Source: Adineta steineri (taxonomy: Eukaryota > Rotifera > Eurotatoria > Adinetida > Adinetidae). From it: DNA of 64,000 nt. The stretch covers positions 124,001 to 188,000 of the forward strand of contig CAJNOI010000106.1 in NCBI GenBank assembly GCA_905250115.1, read 5' to 3'. The notes under the pieces were generated by a model that saw only the letters and a list, made by a program, of their open reading frames with translations, had not been told where the DNA came from and did no database searches. This document shows positions 38,401 to 50,100 of this stretch, piece after piece (positions within the stretch are counted from its first letter, which is position 1; each line of letters begins with the position of its first letter). The position numbers were made by a program, and so were the translations under genes.

Positions 38401-38559
38401 ACATTTAGTTATGTAGATAGGATTGTAACTGTAAAATAAAAAATACATTAAACGAACGTGAAGCACGTGATCGTCGTTGTAACGAACGCCAAATTACCAA
38501 CAAGTAACGCTCATCCAAGGACTCGCTTAGCTCTTTCTCGTTGAAAGGTATTTCCTTCA

Positions 38560-39430
38560 CATTTACTGGAAGAACAAAAGAAAATCGTGAAAAACTGATT
38601 TTCGATGTTTTTTGACCTTTCACCCATCCTCACCTACCCACCTCATCATGGTCCCTCAATAGACGTCAGATTCGAACTTCCCGCATCGAAATACCTCTAG
38701 AAATGTCTTTTCCTGAAAATCCGTTTTCGATGTTGTTTTGACGTTTCACCCATCCTCACCCACTCACCTCTAACTGTAGCCACCCAACAGACCTCAGATT
38801 CGAACTCCCCGCATGGAAAAACCTTCAGAAATGTCTTTTTCTAAAAATCGATTCTCGAATTACCCTCTGGTAAAACTTTCTTGGAACTATCTTTAAGGTT
38901 AATAATACTAATTAATTATTTATTGATTTTTAACTAAAATTAATCTCACATTCGAATTCTTGGCACTCGATTACCCTTCGGTCAAACTTTTTTCGAAAAT
39001 TAATAGTATCAATTATTAACTGATTATTAACTAATTAATTTTAATAAATCAATCTCAGATTCGAGTTCTCCATACTCGATTACCCNNNNNNNNNNCGAAC
39101 TATTCCGAAAATATTTCAAAAATTAATAATATTAATTATTAACTAATTATTAATTGGTTTTTAACTAAAAATAACCTCAGATTCAGATTCTCTACACTCG
39201 ATTACCGTTTGGTGAAACTTTACTCGAACATATAATAATACTAATTATTAAATGATTATTAACTAATTATTAACTAGTTAATTTTAATAAACTAACCTCA
39301 GATTCAAGCTCCCCACCCTCGATTACCCCCCCCGCCCCCAGTCAAAGTTTTCCGGAAGTATCTGAAAAATTAAATTTCAATGTTTTTTTGACCCTGCGGA
39401 CAGACAAGCAAGCAAGCAAGCAAGCAAACA
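38560..39430 (-). repeat. Satellite family S1, minus orientation
   Basis: Units carry CTCAGATTCGAACTCCCCGC followed by variants of CTCGATTACCCTTCGGTCAA, the reverse complement of the 26.2-26.7 kb units. The first two copies are ~137 bp apart and later ones ~125 bp, with ATTAATTATTAAC-type spacers. The array ends in a GCAA tetranucleotide tract at 39406-39429. A 10-N gap (39086-39095) lies inside a unit, consistent with an assembly problem in repeats. Confidence 0.75.
39086..39095. other. Assembly gap of 10 N
   Basis: Ten N inside a satellite unit. Confidence 0.99.
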
Positions 39431-39919
39431 ATTTATTCTTACTGGACTCTTCTCTTACGAGAAAGAGAATATAAGATTGTATCAAATAACTGACGATAGT
39501 AATTTCGTTTGACTTTTTTGTTTTTTAATTTTATTGTGATATAAAATAAAATTTATACAACGTAACAACAGTAACTAACAGATTAATCTATCTGCTTATG
39601 ATATTCACTCTCATATTGGTATTAACATTGTAATTGTTGATAGTACATAAAGATTTTAATTTCTAATAGAATGATATTACACCATCTATTAATAAATTTC
39701 GTAAACGTTGTATTATTTTATTAATAAGAATAATATAATATTGCTGTTTAGTATCTACGTTGTACTAACGAAAAAATATTCTGTTTCTTGTAGGCTATGC
39801 ATAGTGTTTGAAAAATCGAAAGATACATCTGCACATGTCGTCAGTAAAGAAAAACATGTTCACTCTATTTGTTTAATATTAAAATATTTTATAAAAAGAA
39901 TAATTTTATTTTATATACA

Positions 39920-41137
39920 AATTCAACGTTTACAACAAACAATAACTTCAGAGGCAAATGAATCTAAATTAAAAGAATGGTTTTTATTAATTTCACCTGA
40001 AAATAATATATCAGACGTATAAATAATAAAATTGTATTTTTCATTCTAAAAAATTCTTCTCATTTATTTCTAGTTAACTCTTCATGTCATGTGAACGATT
40101 ATTTCATCAATGAAGAGTTAAATGCTGCGCATATTTCTGGAACCAAGCATTTATTAGATCGTATTCGTTATCTTATTAATGATAACAAAAAACAAATTGA
40201 AATTGCTCATAATGATATTAATAATTAATATCAAGCATTATTACTTCAAGTAAATAAGTTAACTGATATTATAAAACAACATATTACAAAAGTAGCAAAT
40301 CATAAAACAAATGAAGAACAATTCAAAGATTTTAATAAACAACTTTTGAATGAAAATCAAAAAATTAAACGTGAAATACAAGAATATCGTTCGAAATTTC
40401 TTCAAATAACAAATATAAATAATGAATTAGAACATGAATTTGATTTAAAATGAACAAAATACGAGAGATATACAAATTCAATTTGAAACATTCAAAACTA
40501 AAAATCAAATGTTAACAAATATAATATACTATCTTCTAATTCGTATTTTTTTTTGAAATTCTTATAATTTATTATTTTCTAATAGGAATTACAAATAAAA
40601 CGTGAAACTATCAAATGTTATGAACAAGAATTACAATCAATGAAAGATTTATTCGAAATAACATTTAAAGAAAAACAAATACAAAATGATCAATTACAAC
40701 ATGAAAGACAATGTAAAATACTTTTTACAAGTTTTTAATATCTAAAGTTTTGATTTCTTCTTAGAAGTATTTCAAACTAAAAATAAAGCACTTACACAAT
40801 TAGTTATTCGTGATCGACATAAAAAAGTCAACAAATCAATTAAATTCTAATACATTACAAAAAGAAATGATTGATAATGAAATCTATCAATTATCAAATA
40901 GTTATACTGAACAAAATTTTAATCGATTTATTTAAATGAATAAACAAAAAGTAAATTTTATTTATATTATTTTGCAAATAAAAACAAACTTATTTTTTAT
41001 AGGTAAATGATATGAAATGTTTATTAACATTTGGTTGTGAAGTTATTGTTAAACATAATGATGTTATTCCAGAAAGAAGTAAAACACAATATTCAAGAAA
41101 AGAAGGAGCTGCTGATATAGACACCGAGCAGCATTAG
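39920..41137 (+). pseudogene. Decayed coiled-coil protein gene
   Basis: A series of exon-like blocks on the plus strand, rich in Lys, Glu, Gln and Asn with heptad-like spacing. They run from IQRLQQTITSEANESKLKEW (before 40020), through NEELNAAHISGTKHLLDRIR and QLLNENQKIKREIQEY (40110-40450), to RETIKCYEQELQSMKDLFEI (40600-40700) and a last block near 41005-41137. In-frame stops interrupt it at 40226-40228 (TAA) and 40451-40453 (TGA), and the joints between blocks do not all keep frame. No start codon is convincing. The original was probably a long coiled-coil structural or motor-associated protein; I cannot name it. Confidence 0.5.
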
Positions 41138-42620
41138 ATCCTAGATTATGAGTTGTTGTCTTTTTTCCTACAATTATTAATTACATTTTGGTATTATTAG
41201 TACCTTTTCATAATTTGTCTTTTTTTTTAGTCAAAACATCTCAATAGACTATCATATACTTTTATTTAAAGATATAAAAAAATAAAGTGAATATATATTT
41301 GTTGTGATCGACGTTAGAAAAATATTTATTTCATATCGAGACATATCTAACAAAATAAAACCTATATAATCTAAGATTGAGGCTGTTTTAAGTAACTATA
41401 TAAACATAAAATTAAAATCAACTGAAAAACGAATTTTTTAATTATATTTTGTATTTATTTTTGATTTATATATATCTTCGAGTATTATAAAAGTACTTTT
41501 TATCTTAACAAAGAAGTTTACTTTTTTCTTTCATTATTTATTTTCCTTTGAGTATATTTAAATCAATTCTGTATGATTTAATTGATTTATTAAACCCGTC
41601 TCAATTCTTACACATTGAAATTTGTTTATTTTATTCGAATAGAAAATAATAAGTTATTTTTCAATCATTTGTGACGAATCTGATGCAGTCAAGTGATTGC
41701 GAAGCAAGATTATTTTCTTCTGAAAGATAATGTAAACATTGAACGTCTGAATATGAAGAAATAAATGTGAAAATAAAATTCTTTTGGAATATCAAACAAA
41801 AATAAAATGATTTACATGATGAATATCGGCAAATATTAGTCTTTTTGATAAAGTAGATCTTATAATTTTATTTTTATTTATATTTTCGATAGCATTTCAT
41901 AACAAATTCATTCTCTGATTATAATTTACTTGAGGGTGTGAATGTAGGTCAGGATGAAGTTCTGTGAAGGCATGGCTATGAAGCAAGGAGAGAGAAGTTT
42001 CACATTCTTATAAATTCATAAGAAGCATTGTGTGTAGATATTCTTCAAAAAAAAATTAGTTTATTAATAATTTGAAATGATTGTATTATAAGTAGAACTT
42101 CTACTTATTGTTATTATTATATGTCTCTATGATGATTTATTGTCAGCTAGTTTGGTCAGTGCACAAATTATCAATGATTTGTAATACGTTTTATTTTTAA
42201 CTTAAACCAGAAGTCATGAACATTGTCGTAAACTATTCTGTTAAATAAAATTATTAACGAATATTTGATATATCTAAAAAAAATATTATGATATGTATAC
42301 AAAGAATTATTATTTGTTGAGTTCATTACCATTTTCAGTGTCTATGTCACTGATATTTGACTATCTTAAAGCATCAAAAACAATAATATTGTGTTGTAGG
42401 TATTGAGCAACAATATTCTATGGTTAAAACATAGTCGATGGTGACAGTTGCACATTATTTATAATCAAATCGATATGGTTTCGGTTCTATAACAATACAA
42501 AATAAACTTTATATACATACAATTCCTAGTCTGGGTGACTTACACCAGTTTCAAATAAAGGAATCAATATGTGAAAACATTTATTTATGTGTAGAAGAAG
42601 TAAAATATTATATATAAGAG
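41138..42620. other. Gene-poor region
   Basis: AT-rich, no supported gene. A single telomere-like G-rich arm (GAGGGTGTGAATGTAGG) occurs at about 41933. Confidence 0.45.
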
Positions 42621-42625
42621 TATTC

Positions 42626-42900
42626 GGCGGGGTGTGAGTGGGTGTGGGTGTGAGTACGTGCGTGTGGGTATGAAGGCGTAGCTCGAAACAGGTGGGTCAA
42701 ACTCAATAAATCCTGCAATAATTTGAGAGCTGGCACGTCGGCGTGTTAAGCTCAACCATGGGTGTCCTGTTATTAAAATTGAGAGAGTGTGGACGTGAGC
42801 GCAGTTTGAAGCATTTAGGTCAACCACAAACTATCCTGCAATAATTTGGGTGGTGGAACAGTTGGAAACAACTGTGTCAAGCTCAGTATTTCCAACAAAA
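42626..42900. repeat. Telomere-like tract followed by a ~123-bp direct repeat
   Basis: GGTGTGAGTGGGTGTGGGTG opens the block. Then two units sharing ATCCTGCAATAATTTG (near 42711 and 42834) are spaced 123 bp apart. A third partial unit follows (GTGTCAAGCTCAGTATTTCC). Open frames here are repeat-derived. Confidence 0.55.
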
Positions 42901-43080
42901 AAGGTGTAGACCGGGGTAAAGGCTGTGTTTTAGCGTGCAGATGTGAGTGTATTGGGGTTAAAGATGTGAATAAGATCTATGTGAAGAAGCCCACACTCAT
43001 GCGAACAAGCCTGTGTGCACACCAAAACCCTACGTTGGTATTGATGTAGAGTAGAACTCTCTAGTAACGACACCATCTTG

Positions 43081-43182
43081 AAGGTGTGAGTGTTATGTTG
43101 ATCTCTAATTCGCAGACGGAGGCACAGCCATAGTCGCTCTCCCATCATCACTCATGGCCGACTCACACCCACACCCTCCTCT
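43081..43182. repeat. Telomere-like hairpin, copy f
   Basis: Left arm AAGGTGTGAGTGTTATG, then TTGATCTCTAATTCGC, a longer spacer, and right arm GACTCACACCCACACCCTCC. The spacer core matches parts of copies a, b, c and the half copy at 63245. Confidence 0.6.
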
Positions 43183-43686
43183 AATTTTTATCTCTACCAC
43201 ATAGTATTGAAGTATTCATAATAAAGCACGTTGAGTTTTAAGCATTTTACTCGAATATGGTTATAAACGTCCTCTCAGTTAAAGAAGGGATTTCGTGGGT
43301 GTGAAAGATCCGAATATCGTTCTGTCCTCCGATTTACGATGTAATCTGATAGGATCCTTCATTTGAAATTAAAAGAAAAAGGCTTGTTATGAAAAGTCAT
43401 ATATTTATTAAATACCGGTCAGTACTTCGATCCTCATTTCCTTGCAAAGTAAAAAGACGATTAATGAAATCCTTCATAATTTATTGATCTGTGAAAATAT
43501 TTTTATTTTGTATTTTCCTTATTGAAATGACTATAAACACACAAGAAAAAAAACATTTCAGGTTAGAAAGAAATTAAAAGAATACATAAAAGAAAAATAA
43601 CTGACTCAATACAACCATAAATAATATAGATATACGTATATAACGAAAAAGGGGTTCACACGCATGCAAATAATTTTTTTATTCTC

Positions 43687-44686
43687 TTAACGTTTTCTAG
43701 TTGATCGATTTGTTGTTGGTACAACAGTTGTACTTATACTTCGTTCTTCATCTAAATCATCATCAGTCAATGCAGCTGATGCAAAACGTGGTGTTGTTGC
43801 ACGAATTATTTCATCGACAGATGCATTTCGATTTTCATATAGTAAAATATTTAATGTTTCTTCATATATTCTTGCTTCAAAAAATTCAACCTTATTTTGT
43901 TTTCGTTCAGTTGCATAAACAATTGATGTACAACAAACTTCAGCCATTTTTTGTCCATTACCATAAAAACTCCAACAACAAATTTCTTCACTTCCAGTTA
44001 CATCTTTAATAAATAATCTTCTATCATGTAAACGAATACTTAATTTATCAAACAATTCAATATTTTTCATTAACATTTCATCCGATGAACTAATAAAAAT
44101 AAAAAAAAGGTTTTTTTTTCCAAAATTTATTTACATCTAATTAACTTACGCAGTATATGAATATTTGTTATTATGTCGATTAATAGCTAATTTAACAATT
44201 GGTTTACGTACTGTCGTGACTATGTTGGGTAATTCTTTTGCTGATGTTAACATAATTACTTTACAACAAGCATCTGTATCACCGGCATTTTTTCTTGAAC
44301 GTGTTCGTAATTGTTGTTCAATAAGTTCAATCAGAGATTCTATACAATAAAATTTTGCTTCATGTAATAATTCATTTAATATTTGATTACATTCAGGTAA
44401 ATTAATTGTTCCATCACGTAAATAATTTAAAATTAAATCAAAATGTTTACCATCACGATCAATTAATACCCAACCTTCACTATCTTGTACAACTTCCATA
44501 CGTCCACTAAACATTGCTTTGAACATGGTATCTTCTTTAGTTAAAGTATCAAAACTACGTAGTTAAAAACAAATGATTTCCCACATTAAGTTTAACATAT
44601 TTTCCAAAATGATTAATCTGTCCTGTCATGGTATTTCTAGTCGATGTTGATATTGATGGAACAGTTGGTGTAGTTGTATCACTCAT
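43687..44686 (-). pseudogene. BACURD/KCTD10-13-TNFAIP1-type BTB protein, frameshifted copy
   Basis: Start Met 44686 (MSDTTTPTVPS). The BTB domain runs from YVKLNVGNHLFLTT through MFKAMFSGRMEV and DGKHFDLILNYLRDG. A phase-2 intron at 44149-44090 follows KYSYTA. The second exon contains MLKN-like MLMKNIELFDKLS, EEICCWSFYGNGQ, EVCCTSIVYATE and ARIYEETLNILLYE, and ends at 43687. Family knowledge: BACURD proteins are adaptors for cullin-3 ubiquitin ligases. Between LFLTT and FDTLTKEDT four extra bases, GTAG (about 44552-44555), shift the frame and create an in-frame TAG. Without them the BTB reading is perfect. Everything else is intact, so this is either a very young pseudogene, an internally initiated product from Met 44526, or an assembly error. 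Confidence 0.75.
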
Positions 44687-44786
44687 CTAAAATTCAAGTT
44701 TTCATATATGTATATTTACTGACATAATAAACTCTTATTATCATGAAAATAAATGTAGTAAACAAGAAATACAAAAAAACAAAATA

Positions 44787-45342
44787 TCAGTACAATTTCA
44801 AATGACGCGTTATCTCATTGATTGATTTAGAAGATGCTGAAAATAAATCAAAAGAAAATTATTCTTAACAATTGCATATTATATTAAGTACAAACCTGGT
44901 CCAATTCCAAGTACTGTTTTACTACCAGGTTCAATTTGTGTTCGTCCTAAAAAATTAAATTTTGTTTTAAATTATAAAATAATTTATTATCCTACCTGCA
45001 TCTCGTATCAAACAAGTTGTAAGACCTTTACGTTTAGCTTGACGTCGTAATTCTTCTCTAGAATAAAAAAGAACTAAATGAAATTATTTATGTTTTAGAT
45101 TTATTTTTTTATTACAAATCATCCGCTGATTCACATTTACAAACAACTTTAGCTTGTCCACCAGAAAACCATGTATCAACAGCATCAGGAGTTTGTTCAC
45201 ATGCTTTTTGAAAACAACCAAGTGTAGCATGAGAACATTAGAAAATGATATTAGATTTCATTTATTATTTAATACATATATTCACCTGTGCTGCGACTTT
45301 TCCTTTTCCCATTTTAAGATCATTTCTTACGACTAGTACCAT
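44787..45342 (-). pseudogene. PTRH2: Peptidyl-tRNA hydrolase 2, degenerating copy
   Basis: Five exons on the minus strand. MVLVVRNDLKMGKGKVAAQ at 45342-45286. CSHATLGCFQKACEQT to SADD at about 45236-45114. EELRRQAKRKGLTTCLIRDA near 45060-45001. GRTQIEPGSKTVLGIGP near 44947-44897. SINEITRHLKLY ending at 44787. Together these are the whole Pth2 catalytic domain, including KMGKGK, CSHA and GRTQI-PGS. Family knowledge: Pth2 releases peptides from peptidyl-tRNA. The acceptor before CSHA reads TTTTCTAA instead of ending in AG, so exon 2 should not splice normally. An upstream exon remnant (45437-45398, FEPGCLDTEGGYK) has an in-frame TGA at 45438-45440 and no start. It is cut off by a telomere-like hairpin. 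Confidence 0.7.
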
Positions 45343-45446
45343 CTAAAATTAGATTGATTTTATTTTTTCTAAAATCAATATTGCTTGACTAAACTTACCT
45401 TATATCCTCCTTCAGTATCTAAACAACCTGGTTCGAATCATCTTGA

Positions 45447-45502
45447 GGTTGTGAGTGTTGGTTTGGTTTAAATAAAATACCGACGTCTACACTCACACTC
45501 TT
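45447..45502. repeat. Telomere-like hairpin, copy g, at the 5' break of PTRH2
   Basis: Left arm GAGGTTGTGAGTGTTGG and right arm GTCTACACTCACACTC, separated by about 20 nt. It begins within about 10 bp of the truncated first PTRH2 exon. Confidence 0.6.
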
Positions 45503-45729
45503 TTTCATAAAATAGCTTGTGCAGCTCTTTCAAACGATAATTTCGAATGTTCTGAGACCTACTTAGTCAGAAGAAGCGAAATAATTAGTTTTTACAAAAA
45601 TAGGTGTTTGTGGAAGTAAATCTCTTTGGAGTGTCGTGCTATATTGATCAGTTATACTTTTTCACCTATTTCCTTGTAGCGCATGACTCAAAAATGTCTT
45701 TGACAAAATTTTTATCGATGTAATTGATA

Positions 45730-45775
45730 GCATCATATATGAAGGAAGGAAAGGAAGGAAAGGAAAGAAAAGAAT
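45730..45775. repeat. GGAA simple repeat
   Basis: A short GGAAGGAAAGGAAGG tract just downstream of the tRNA-like gene (on its strand). Confidence 0.7.
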
Positions 45776-45798
45776 ATATGTGCTAACGGAGAAAAAGA

Positions 45799-45872
45799 TA
45801 CCCTTCGTGGGACTCGAATCCACACCTCCTGCTTTCCGGGCAGTTGTCCTAATCCAGTTAGACTAGAAGAGA
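45799..45872 (-). tRNA. tRNA-like gene, apparent GGA anticodon
   Basis: The minus strand folds into a 74-nt class I cloverleaf. Acceptor TCTCTTC/GAAGGGT has one mismatch and one G-U. The D arm is GTCT/GGAC. The anticodon arm is CTGC-CCGGAAA-GCAG. The T arm is GTGGA-TTCGAGT-CCCAC. Internal promoter boxes TAGTCTAACTGG (A) and GATTCGAGTCC (B) are present, and a TTTTT terminator follows within 15 bp. Loop geometry puts GGA at 34-36, but position 33 is C rather than U. A serine tRNA would need a long variable arm, which is absent. It may therefore be a diverged tRNA, a tRNA pseudogene or a SINE head. Confidence 0.55.
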
Positions 45873-45902
45873 CGTCTTAATCTCCGTGTAGCGTCGATGA
45901 TG

Positions 45903-46440
45903 TTATAGCGACGCTAACAGTAATTCATCCAAATTGGATAATTTTTTTTTTTAATGAATACGTTAGATGTTGCTTTCAGAAATGTATTTCTGATCTACAA
46001 TCAAACGTGCTAAACGATAGAAGAAAAATTAATTATGAATAAATTACAATGTTATTTTATAAGAATTTAATTTATTATATAGATACAATATCAATTAATC
46101 CATCTGATTTCTACCCATGTTCACCTTCAACAAAGATTTCTTTTTTACGTTTGTTTGCAGTTAACGATGAATCAACTTTATTTTTCATTTTTAATAACGA
46201 ATAAATAAGAGTATTTATATATTACTTGTTACTATTGAATATACTAGATTTTTTCTTTTCTATATATAAAATCTCAACTACTAATTTTGTCAATCGACAT
46301 GTCGTGTCAACAGCATGAATAATGTTGTAAATGAATGGAGAGAGAGAGAGCACTGTCAACATTACACTTACGACAGTAATCGTTGAAAAAATACGAACGA
46401 TAGAACTGATCAACAACACATTCATTTCTTTTTTATTTTA
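45903..46440. other. Region with a possible small minus-strand gene
   Basis: A minus-strand peptide starting at Met 46425 (MNVLLISSIVRIFSTITV) ends at a good GTAAGT donor, and a second piece (MKNKVDSSLTANKRKKEIF) lies near 46190-46116. A joining acceptor could not be placed. No family is recognised, so neither is called as a gene. Confidence 0.2.
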
Positions 46441-47129
46441 CCGTTCAGCATCAAAAAAAAATTTTTCGCCATAGTTTGTTCACAAAATTTAATTGAATCA
46501 TATTAAAAAAGAGACTGGAATAGATTTATGTTTTTTAGAGGAATCTTCAATGCCTGATAGAAAATGGGAGAAATCGATTCTTTTTCTCAATCTTCAGCAT
46601 AATATTGAAAGCACTTTTATGTCAACAAGATCAAACTTAAAAACATTCACTATAATTCATTTCATTTCTCTATTCAAGGACAGCCTGACCCGTTTAGGCT
46701 GCATCTTTTGTACATAAAATGTCGACATTGATTAACATACCTGAATGGGCCATTCTCTATTTTTGTCTCACACACATGCAGCGAAAACGTATCATGCTGG
46801 TATACTCACTTATGTCTTAATAGGAGAATGATTTTATATGTCATGGTGTCTCAGAAAAATATTTGCTTATAAACATCGTAAAATATGAAAACAAGTCATT
46901 TTGTGTTAGAATATGTTTCATTAGCGTGAGATATTGAGTTCAAGCTTCATTTTTCTAAACTTTTGTGACAACACTTGTATCAGTATGTTTTATATCGAAG
47001 CTAACGATTTTTTGAGAAACATTCGAGCACATGAAGTCATCGTCGATTACTAAACTTATTAGTTTATACTTCGAAAAAAATTTATATATCTCTCGTCTCT
47101 GATTATATCCACACTTTTCTAGTGTATCG
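46441..47129. other. Upstream region of the subtilase gene
   Basis: AT-rich. No TATA box could be singled out with confidence, and there is no supported gene. Confidence 0.35.
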
Positions 47130-50100
47130 ATGGATCTGCCATCAAACCAAAATCGACATGTCTCATCCGTTGATAATAATAATGAACGAGCAAGAAAAAA
47201 TAATGTCAATAGGTAAAATGAATGTTTTTTGTAAAATAATTTTGTTTGTTTCTTTTCATTCAATAAAACAACAGAAATTCAACTCCTTTCTATGCTTCAA
47301 AATGGTTTGCAATTATTATGATTGTTATCGCAATCGGCTTATTAGCTGTTTCTATAGCTTTGGCTATCGCGCTTGCAATAAAATCTAAATCAACAAGTAT
47401 GCAATGCTAATCTTGAGTAACCTCAAGTAGAAGAAACTAACGTATGATCATTTTTTTAATAGACGGATCAACATATGCAACTTCCACGCCTACGACTGGA
47501 TCAGCATCTGCAAGTAACGCGCCTACGACTGGACCAACATCTACAAGTAACGCGCCTACGACTGGAACAACTGTGTTAGCCTCTCAGTCATTCGTTTTGA
47601 AATGCGATCCAGTCATATCAACTAGTAAGTCAGATTGTATTAAAACTGTGCGTATTGTATTTGAATATTCTTCATTTGATATTTTACAGACACAAAGAAT
47701 CAAGCTGAAACACGTGATGATACGACTCAACAAACAAAAATGAAATTACCAGTGGCTTCATCGAGAGTTGGCGATAATATTTTGTTAAAAAATACCTATA
47801 TCGTTGAGTTTCCGGCTGATGTTGATGTGAAAAACCATTTTGTAAGAGTTACTACCTCTCTAAAAGCATCCAATCAAATCGTTGAATCAGAAATCGTACT
47901 ACGACATGTGATTAGTTCATCAATATTCAATGGAGCTTCTTTTTCTACCACTACAAATGACTCAATCGAAGCAGCTCAACTAATAGAAAATGCTATTAAC
48001 ATCCATCCAGTTTATCTTGTTCCTGGTCCACGTCTTCTGAAGAGTACATTCTCTTCTGATAGATCGATTAATACTGCTCAATATTTGATCAATGCATTTG
48101 ATTTAACAGGTGTTAATCAAGTTCACAGTCAGTTTCAGAATACTGGCAAAGGTGTTCGAGTAAAAAACAAACACACTTTTATTAAGCTTATAATTTATCT
48201 CGATGTATAGGTGGCTGTTATTGACACAGGTGTTGATTATGCACATCCAGCTCTTGGAGGTTGTTTTGGAACAGGCTGTAAAGTGGCATTTGGCTACGGT
48301 AAATTACTAGAGCATCTTTTTAAAGATAGATTGACTCAAAGAGAAACTATTTAGATTTTGCTGGAGACCAATTTAGCAGCAGTAATCCAATACCAGTGCC
48401 TGACAATGATCCCATAGATAACTGTAGTTCTTCTTCACATGGTATTTATCAACTATATTTCCTCTTTTCCATAGTTTTATTGATAATTACATACACTATA
48501 TAGGGACGCATGTTGCTGGAATTGTTGGTGCAAATATCAATGGAATCAATCAAACATACTTTATTCCTTCTGTACCTTTCAGTGGTGTTGCCCCTGATGT
48601 TACTCTTGGTGCATGTAAGTTTGCCTTTGATGTTATTATTCAATACTCAATTCTATCTTTCCACTATCACCTAATAATAGATCGTGTGTTCGGATGTCCT
48701 GCTGATATGACTACTACAGGTACGTGTAACTCTTCATATTGTGCCACATTGATCATTATTTAATTAAAATATGTCAATGTATTTGTAGATTTGGTTACTG
48801 CAGCACTCTATCGTGCTTATGATGACAAGGCTGATATAAGTGAGTGTGTTTATCTAGCATTTCTTTAACGGATATTTTTTTATGAATTTGAATTCGCCTA
48901 TTATCTATTTAGTAACTATATCTATCGGTGGAGCTGCTGCTTATACAGAAGATCCGCGCACAATAGCTATTCAACGAATAACCAATATGGGAGGTAAGAT
49001 TTATATTCTCTTAGGAAATGCTCTGATACAATTTTTGTCATAGTATATGTGACAGTTGCACTTGGTAATGAAGGAGAGGGTGGTCTAGAAACTGTCAATA
49101 TGCCAGGTGCTGCACCCGATGCAATGGCCATTGGTTCAGCAGACAGCACATACACATTACGATATTATATCATCGCACCTGACGGTTCTATGATATTTTA
49201 TGATCCAGGAACTGCCTTTGGTCAATGGAACTCTGTTTTTAACTCTACTATCTTCGTCAACAGTGATTTATTATTTTGTCTACTCTATTGAATAACTTAT
49301 TAGTAATATTTAGATCCAAACGGAGGAGTAAATAATGGATGTGCCACATCAAACCCATCAATGAACGGTACCGTGGTTTTATTTACTTATACCACTGAAG
49401 ACATATGTAGTGTCGGTTATCGATGTAACCTAGCATTTGAAGTTGGAGCACGAGGGTGTCTTATCTACAGCCTTGGTCTTACTACAGGTATCATTTCTTT
49501 TCTCTCAATTTATTTATCAAATAATTCGTTTCTAGAAGGATCATACTTTATTCCAACGGGTAGTATCAGTCTAGCAGATGGTCAGCGTATCATTAGCACA
49601 GTGGCTGCTAATCCTTCTGCTATTTATACATTTACTAATTTGTTCGGGCTTAGTTCGATAGTAAGTGAATTTATTCAATATTGATAGTGACTGTTAATCT
49701 GCTATTTTACGAAATTGTTTCAAAAATGAATAAATGTGAAAATCTTAAATTTAAATCCGTGTGCTTGGTACTGAAAAAAAGTAAAAATAATTATCAATAT
49801 AGAAAATCAGAAACCAAAAACTGAAAATTTTCACTTGGAAAAGATAGGATGTAATAGACGTAATTAGATGAGACTAGTATGTAGCTCATGATATTCTCTA
49901 TCGAACTTGTATATGCTTAATAAAAATATCCAAAGTCTACATAATCTAATTTATTTGCAGAGTACTGCTGGAACACCTAGCGCATTCTCATCGCTTGGAC
50001 TCACGGGTGATTTATTAATTAAACCACAGATAACAGGTATCGGTGGAATGGTTTATTCAACAATTTCGGTCTCTGCTGCCGTCCAGAATTCGTTACCGAA

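Noticed and set aside
43701-44350. Plus-strand frames of 61 and 102 codons
   Set aside because: Antisense to the BACURD exons, whose minus-strand peptide is clearly the conserved one.
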